Part shown: positions 6,949 through 9,319 of the stretch, one piece after another
Layout: each line of letters opens with the position of its first letter
How positions within the stretch are numbered: position 1 is the first letter of the stretch
Source of the DNA: Candidatus Methanophagaceae archaeon
GTDB lineage: Archaea; Halobacteriota; Syntropharchaeia; Alkanophagales; Methanospirareceae
Reading direction: 5' to 3'
Length of the DNA: 9,319 bases
Assembly (NCBI GenBank): GCA_013374505.1
Contig: QENJ01000233.1
Span: 1 to 9,319 of the forward strand
Made by a program: the position numbers and the translations under genes
The notes under the pieces: model-generated
Databases searched by the model: none
The model's input: only the letters and a program-made list of their open reading frames with translations
What the model was told of the DNA's origin: nothing

Positions 6949-6956
6949 GTTTATAA
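6949..6956 (-). promoter_or_regulatory. hsdR: Candidate TATA box for hsdR
   Basis: The minus strand reads TTATAAAC, at the hsdR-proximal end of the 11-bp repeat array. Start of transcription is expected near 6926-6930, giving a leader of about 40 bases. The repeat units themselves are also TATA-rich, so more than one box could work. Confidence 0.4.
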
Positions 6957-7003
6957 CTAAAGTATAACTAAAGTATAGCTAAAGTATAGCTAAATATAGC
7001 TAA
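6951..7003. repeat. Five-unit 11-bp tandem repeat array upstream of hsdR
   Basis: The units are TTATAACTAA, AGTATAACTAA, AGTATAGCTAA, AGTATAGCTAA and ATATAGCTAA. They are 10-11 bases each with a consensus close to AGTATAGCTAA. The central TAGCTA is a palindrome, so each unit offers a small symmetric site spaced about one helical turn from the next. The array fills much of the 121 bases between the broken RecG-like gene and hsdR and overlaps the predicted promoter. Tandem repeats of this kind can change copy number by slippage and can bind regulators cooperatively. Confidence 0.7.
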
Positions 7004-7006
7004 TTG

Positions 7007-7543
7007 CTACTCCTTCATGGTTAGTACCCATATGGGTTTTCTACTTGTCCCCCTGTTTTCAATTAAAATTAACTTTTTTGACATTTCAGAAATCATATTT
7101 CTAATCTTTGTCCGCTTCTGTATGTCATTCAGAACATCTGGCATTTTATCAAGCAGCAGCTCATCAATATCTGTACGGGATGCTTGTTTATGTTTCTTCA
7201 GATATGAAATGATAAGGTCATGGTAATATTGTTTCTCAAGACCTTGTCTTTTATATATTTTGCCTTTTTGCCAACAGCAGCAGCTATTTCTGCGGAAATG
7301 AATATATTTGGGTATCTCCCCTCAGTCATTTTTTGTTTCCGTAGATATTGATGCTGTTCCGGACTGATTTCAATCTTCTTTTGTACTTTATCGAGAAGAA
7401 TAACAGTAGAGAGCTCTAAATCTGTTTTGCTAATTAACATGCGGGTATAATTTTCGTCCAATATTCTACCCGAGATTGTAACGCTTACTTTATCCGGGTG
7501 GTGTAAGTCATAGTCGGGAAGTGGAAAAAACCGTTGCTTTTGT
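7007..7543 (-). pseudogene. RecG-related ATP-binding protein, 3' part (IS-broken, frameshifted)
   Basis: This is the C-terminal part of the gene whose 5' part lies at 8907-9319. Read on the minus strand from the IS boundary it gives KQRFFPLPDYDLHHPDKVSV, then TISGRILDENYTRMLI, SKTDLELSTVILLDKVQKK and IFISAEIAAAVGKKAKYIKD, all typical of COG2865-like proteins (AlbA_2 plus GHKL-type ATPase) often encoded beside type I restriction genes. Near 7243 one base is missing: the frame read so far goes off into NNITMTLSFHI, while the next frame continues the family sequence as LEKQYYHDLIISYLKKH, SRTDIDELLLDKMPDVLND and ENRGTSRKPIWVLTMKE, stopping at a TAG at 7007-7009. The open frame at 7198-7461 (TTG start) is only a fragment of this. 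A sequencing error could explain the frameshift, but not the IS. Confidence 0.85.
7536..7543. repeat. Target-site duplication, left copy
   Basis: GCTTTTGT directly abuts the left end of the insertion sequence and is identical to the copy at 8907-8914. An 8-bp duplication is the usual size for ISL3-family elements. Confidence 0.9.
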
Positions 7544-7567
7544 GGCTCTTTGGTGATTTGCGTTGTA
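7544..7567. repeat. ISL3 terminal inverted repeat, left (transposase 3' side)
   Basis: It begins GGCTCTTTGGTGATTTGCG and pairs with the end at 8883-8906 (19 of 24 identical). Only 17 bases separate it from the transposase stop codon. Confidence 0.85.
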
Positions 7568-7584
7568 CATATTTCCCTGATAAA

Positions 7585-8823
7585 TCAAGCAAATAAAGAA
7601 TAACCCTCAAGATCAAGGTGTATGCGCTGAAACAGATGTTTAACGTTTAAAATACCATAACAACGCCGTTTAATCACCTTAATTTTGTTATTGAAGCCCT
7701 CCACGAATCCACTCGTTTGCCGGTTAATAAAGTAGTTTGTAATCCCATCCATCCACTTATCTAACGTCGATAAAAAGCGGTTAAAGCAACACAAGCCACT
7801 CTTTATGACTCGCTTCTTCCAATGGTTTATCTTGCGCTTCGCTTCACTTTTAGAATAGTCACCCTCAAAAATATCAGTCAGCTCATTACAAAGTTTGTAC
7901 GCCAATTCCAATATTGGAGAGCATTTGAATAACCATTTCAAAACCTCTAAATCTTCCACCGTCAATCCTTCTATCTCCTTACGCAGTATCCACATCGTTC
8001 CTTTCAATTTTTTATATTTTTCCTTTGACAGTTCCTTCTTCAGACGCTTCAGTTCCTCCTTTCTGAGTTCATCTAAGCCATTTCTATACAGTTTAGCAAT
8101 GTGAAAACGGTCAACTACGATTATGACGTTCGCACCAAAAACCTCTTTCGCCGCGTTGATATACCCCTCGTACAGGTCTGAACACAGTGCCAAAATCGTT
8201 TTCTTCAATCGTTTGGGAATGCTCGCCAAAAACGCCTTTACCGTGCTCTTTTTGCGGCCATTGAGCACAGCCAGTATTATTATCCTGCCGTCCGTGCGCG
8301 CAGTTACGACCGTTACAAAGTCCTTGTGCCCCTTTTTCAGCGAGATTTCATCGATTCCGATCACATCCAATCGCTCAATCTCGCTCCACTCCACTTCGGT
8401 CTTGATATGACGCTGGATAATCCCCCTCACGGCTTCATAGCCTAAATCTTCCTTAATGCAGACATCTGATACCGTACTGCCCACTAATTCACGCAATACG
8501 TGCTCTTCATACGCTATCGTGTGCGGGCTTCTCAGCTCGTACCACAGCAATTTCTGTGTCGTGGTCGGGTTGCCACTGCAATGAGTGCACTGGTATCTTG
8601 CAGGGCGAATACGAATGTATACCTTCCTGCCCAAAATTGACAAATGGCGGAGCGTAATCTCTCGGTCGTGACAATGCAGTTTGGTAATCTTTCTGCCGCA
8701 TTTATGGCAGTGTGTGCCCTTTACTGTACTCCTCGCCGTGATGATAATATCACCCTTTTTATTTATCTCAACGTTCTCGATTTCGATGTCTGGAGTATCA
8801 AGCGGTATTTCGATTTTGGTCAT
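7585..8823 (-). CDS. ISL3-family DDE transposase
   Basis: A 412-residue transposase that cuts and joins the ends of its own element. The N-terminal zinc finger has CHKC (Cys39, Cys42) and CTHC (Cys79, Cys82). A helix-turn-helix-like segment follows at about 105-145 (TVSDVCIKEDLGYEAVRGII). The RNase-H-like catalytic core has IGIDEISLKKG (Asp158), LALCSDLYEGYINAA (Asp216), VVDRFHIAKLYRN, and SGFVEGFNNKIKVIKRRCYG (Glu375), which together give the DDE triad and the ISL3 C-terminal signature. The usual helical insertion lies between the second Asp and the Glu. The length is normal and there is no stop or frameshift. A strong AGGAG lies 9 bases before the ATG, and a TATA box sits inside the IS end, so the gene brings its own expression signals. 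Confidence 0.96.
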   Translation of the reverse strand: MTKIEIPLDTPDIEIENVEINKKGDIIITARSTVKGTHCHKCGRKITKLHCHDREITLRHLSILGRKVYIRIRPARYQCTHCSGNPTTTQKLLWYELRSPHTIAYEEHVLRELVGSTVSDVCIKEDLGYEAVRGIIQRHIKTEVEWSEIERLDVIGIDEISLKKGHKDFVTVVTARTDGRIIILAVLNGRKKSTVKAFLASIPKRLKKTILALCSDLYEGYINAAKEVFGANVIIVVDRFHIAKLYRNGLDELRKEELKRLKKELSKEKYKKLKGTMWILRKEIEGLTVEDLEVLKWLFKCSPILELAYKLCNELTDIFEGDYSKSEAKRKINHWKKRVIKSGLCCFNRFLSTLDKWMDGITNYFINRQTSGFVEGFNNKIKVIKRRCYGILNVKHLFQRIHLDLEGYSLFA

Positions 8824-8832
8824 TTTTAGTCG

Positions 8833-8880
8833 CTCCTTTGTAAATTAACAGATTATAACCGCTTGCTTTAAGTATATTTA
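8833..8880 (-). promoter_or_regulatory. Transposase promoter and ribosome binding site inside the IS end
   Basis: On the minus strand TAAATATA (8873-8880) is a good TATA box immediately inside the right inverted repeat; it predicts a start near 8851 and a leader of about 27 bases. AGGAG at 8833-8837 lies 9 bases before the ATG. The promoter faces towards the hsdR side, so it could also drive read-through into the 3' part of the broken gene. Confidence 0.5.
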
Positions 8881-8882
8881 AC

Positions 8883-8906
8883 TACCACGCAAGATACCAG
8901 AGAGCC
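8883..8906. repeat. ISL3 terminal inverted repeat, right (transposase 5' side)
   Basis: Read inward on the minus strand it begins GGCTCTCTGGTATCTTGCG and matches the left end at 19 of 24 positions. The mismatches fall at positions 7, 12-14 and 21, which suggests a conserved core contact at the tip and a second one at TTGCGT. Confidence 0.85.
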
Positions 8907-8914
8907 GCTTTTGT
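8907..8914. repeat. Target-site duplication, right copy
   Basis: GCTTTTGT, identical to 7536-7543, follows the right end of the element directly. Within the host gene it encodes part of the KQK codons at the break. Confidence 0.9.
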
Positions 8915-9319
8915 TTCAGAAACATCTTTTTGATACCGCTTCCAATGGTGTCTATCATATTCAGATTGACCATTGCGTTGGCAAGAAAAGGGTTACGATA
9001 AATATCCGGTGGTGAATCCTGCTGAATGACTGTTTCCACGTCTCCCGGAATAAAATGCCCTAGATTGGTAAATAGTAACTCATCCGGCTTTTCTACGACA
9101 TTAATTCGTCCTGTTAATTCATAATCTTGATGGGCGATACAATTATGTAATACCTCTCGAATCACCCAAGAATCGTATTGCGTTAGCTCTAAGGGGAATA
9201 ATCTACCGTCCGGGAGATAACGGTAATTGAGATTACGGACTTTGGCAAACACTTTTTCTACATTGAGAATGAACGGCGGACCAAAATGAGCATAATCCTT
9301 TTCCTGATTATGCTCATCT
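8907..9319 (-). pseudogene. RecG-related ATP-binding protein, 5' part (truncated by IS and window edge)
   Basis: The frame is open from the right edge of the window, reading DEHNQEKDYAHFGPPFILNV, then EKVFAKVRNLNYRYLPDG, so the apparent GTG start at 9252 is internal and the real N-terminus (expected AlbA_2 domain) lies outside. The GHKL-type ATPase region (HATPase_c_4-like) shows SWVIREVLHNCIAHQDYEL with the N-box Asn, then ELLFTNLGHFIPGDVETV and YRNPFLANAMVNLNMIDTIG. After GIKKMFLKQK the frame enters the insertion sequence, reads RLSGILRGS and stops at 8878. Joining to the part at 7007-7543 after removing the element and one duplication restores the family sequence in frame. Such proteins often accompany hsdM, hsdS and hsdR; their exact role in restriction is not established. 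Upstream neighbours are unseen. Confidence 0.88.

Larger units (their letters stand above)
7544..8906 (-). mobile_element. Complete ISL3-family insertion sequence (1363 bp)
   Basis: The element has one transposase gene, imperfect terminal inverted repeats and 8-bp target duplications. Both ends begin GGCTCT; the two 24-base ends (7544-7567, and 8906 back to 8883) agree at 19 positions, including TGGT and TTGCGT blocks. GGCTCTT-type ends, an 8-bp duplication and about 1.3 kb length all match the ISL3 family. It lies in the same orientation as the gene it interrupts. An intact transposase and an exact duplication suggest a fairly recent insertion that may still be mobile. It carries no passenger genes. 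Confidence 0.93.

Noticed and set aside
6951..7003. CRISPR array
   Set aside because: The units are 11 bases and directly adjacent with no spacers, so this is a simple tandem repeat.
7017..7226. 69-codon plus-strand open frame next to the tandem repeats
   Set aside because: The opposite strand encodes the conserved tail of the RecG-like pseudogene, so the plus-strand frame is a shadow.
8878..9252. A free-standing 124-residue protein with a GTG start
   Set aside because: The frame is open beyond 9252 to the window edge with conserved sequence, and its last nine residues are encoded by the insertion sequence. It is a fragment of the split gene.

Overview
The window looks archaeal, most likely from a euryarchaeon of the methanogen or anaerobic methane/alkane-oxidiser type (Methanosarcinales, Syntrophoarchaeales or Methanophagales). 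This is an inference from three things: TATA-box promoters with short or absent leaders, the gene families present, and dispersed CAGATTTACnCAGA-type repeats of a kind I associate with such genomes. No rRNA or marker gene is present to prove it.

Left part (1-1435). This is mostly gene-poor sequence. It holds a decayed transposase N-terminus (minus strand, 313-481), dispersed repeat copies (253-313, 1166-1189, 1353-1372), a long-range inverted repeat (618-634 with 775-791), and one small zinc-ribbon gene (917-1123) with a TATA box that predicts a nearly leaderless mRNA.

Middle part (1436-3881). A secreted class III (FepB/BtuF-like) ABC-transporter substrate-binding protein on the minus strand and a polytopic Gate/nucleoside-recognition-domain membrane protein on the plus strand are transcribed divergently. 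The ~330-bp control region between them contains an 8+8-bp dyad. No permease or ATPase gene is present.

Right part (3937-9319). This is the remains of a type I restriction-modification island read on the minus strand. A full-length hsdR (3937-6885) is preceded by a five-unit 11-bp tandem repeat array and then by a RecG-related ATP-binding protein gene. That gene is broken by a complete 1363-bp ISL3-family insertion sequence (7544-8906) carrying an intact DDE transposase. The element has imperfect 24-bp terminal inverted repeats and an exact 8-bp target duplication (GCTTTTGT). Removing the element and one duplication in silico rejoins the host protein in frame (...IKKMFLKQK|QRFFPLPDYD...). A separate frameshift near 7243 shows the host gene also carries a second lesion. 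hsdM and hsdS are not in the window; if present they would be expected beyond the right edge.

The best-supported unusual observation is this precisely reconstructable IS disruption of the hsdR-linked accessory gene, together with the repeat array and leader hairpin in front of hsdR. I found no CRISPR array, tRNA or rRNA, and no clearly new system.
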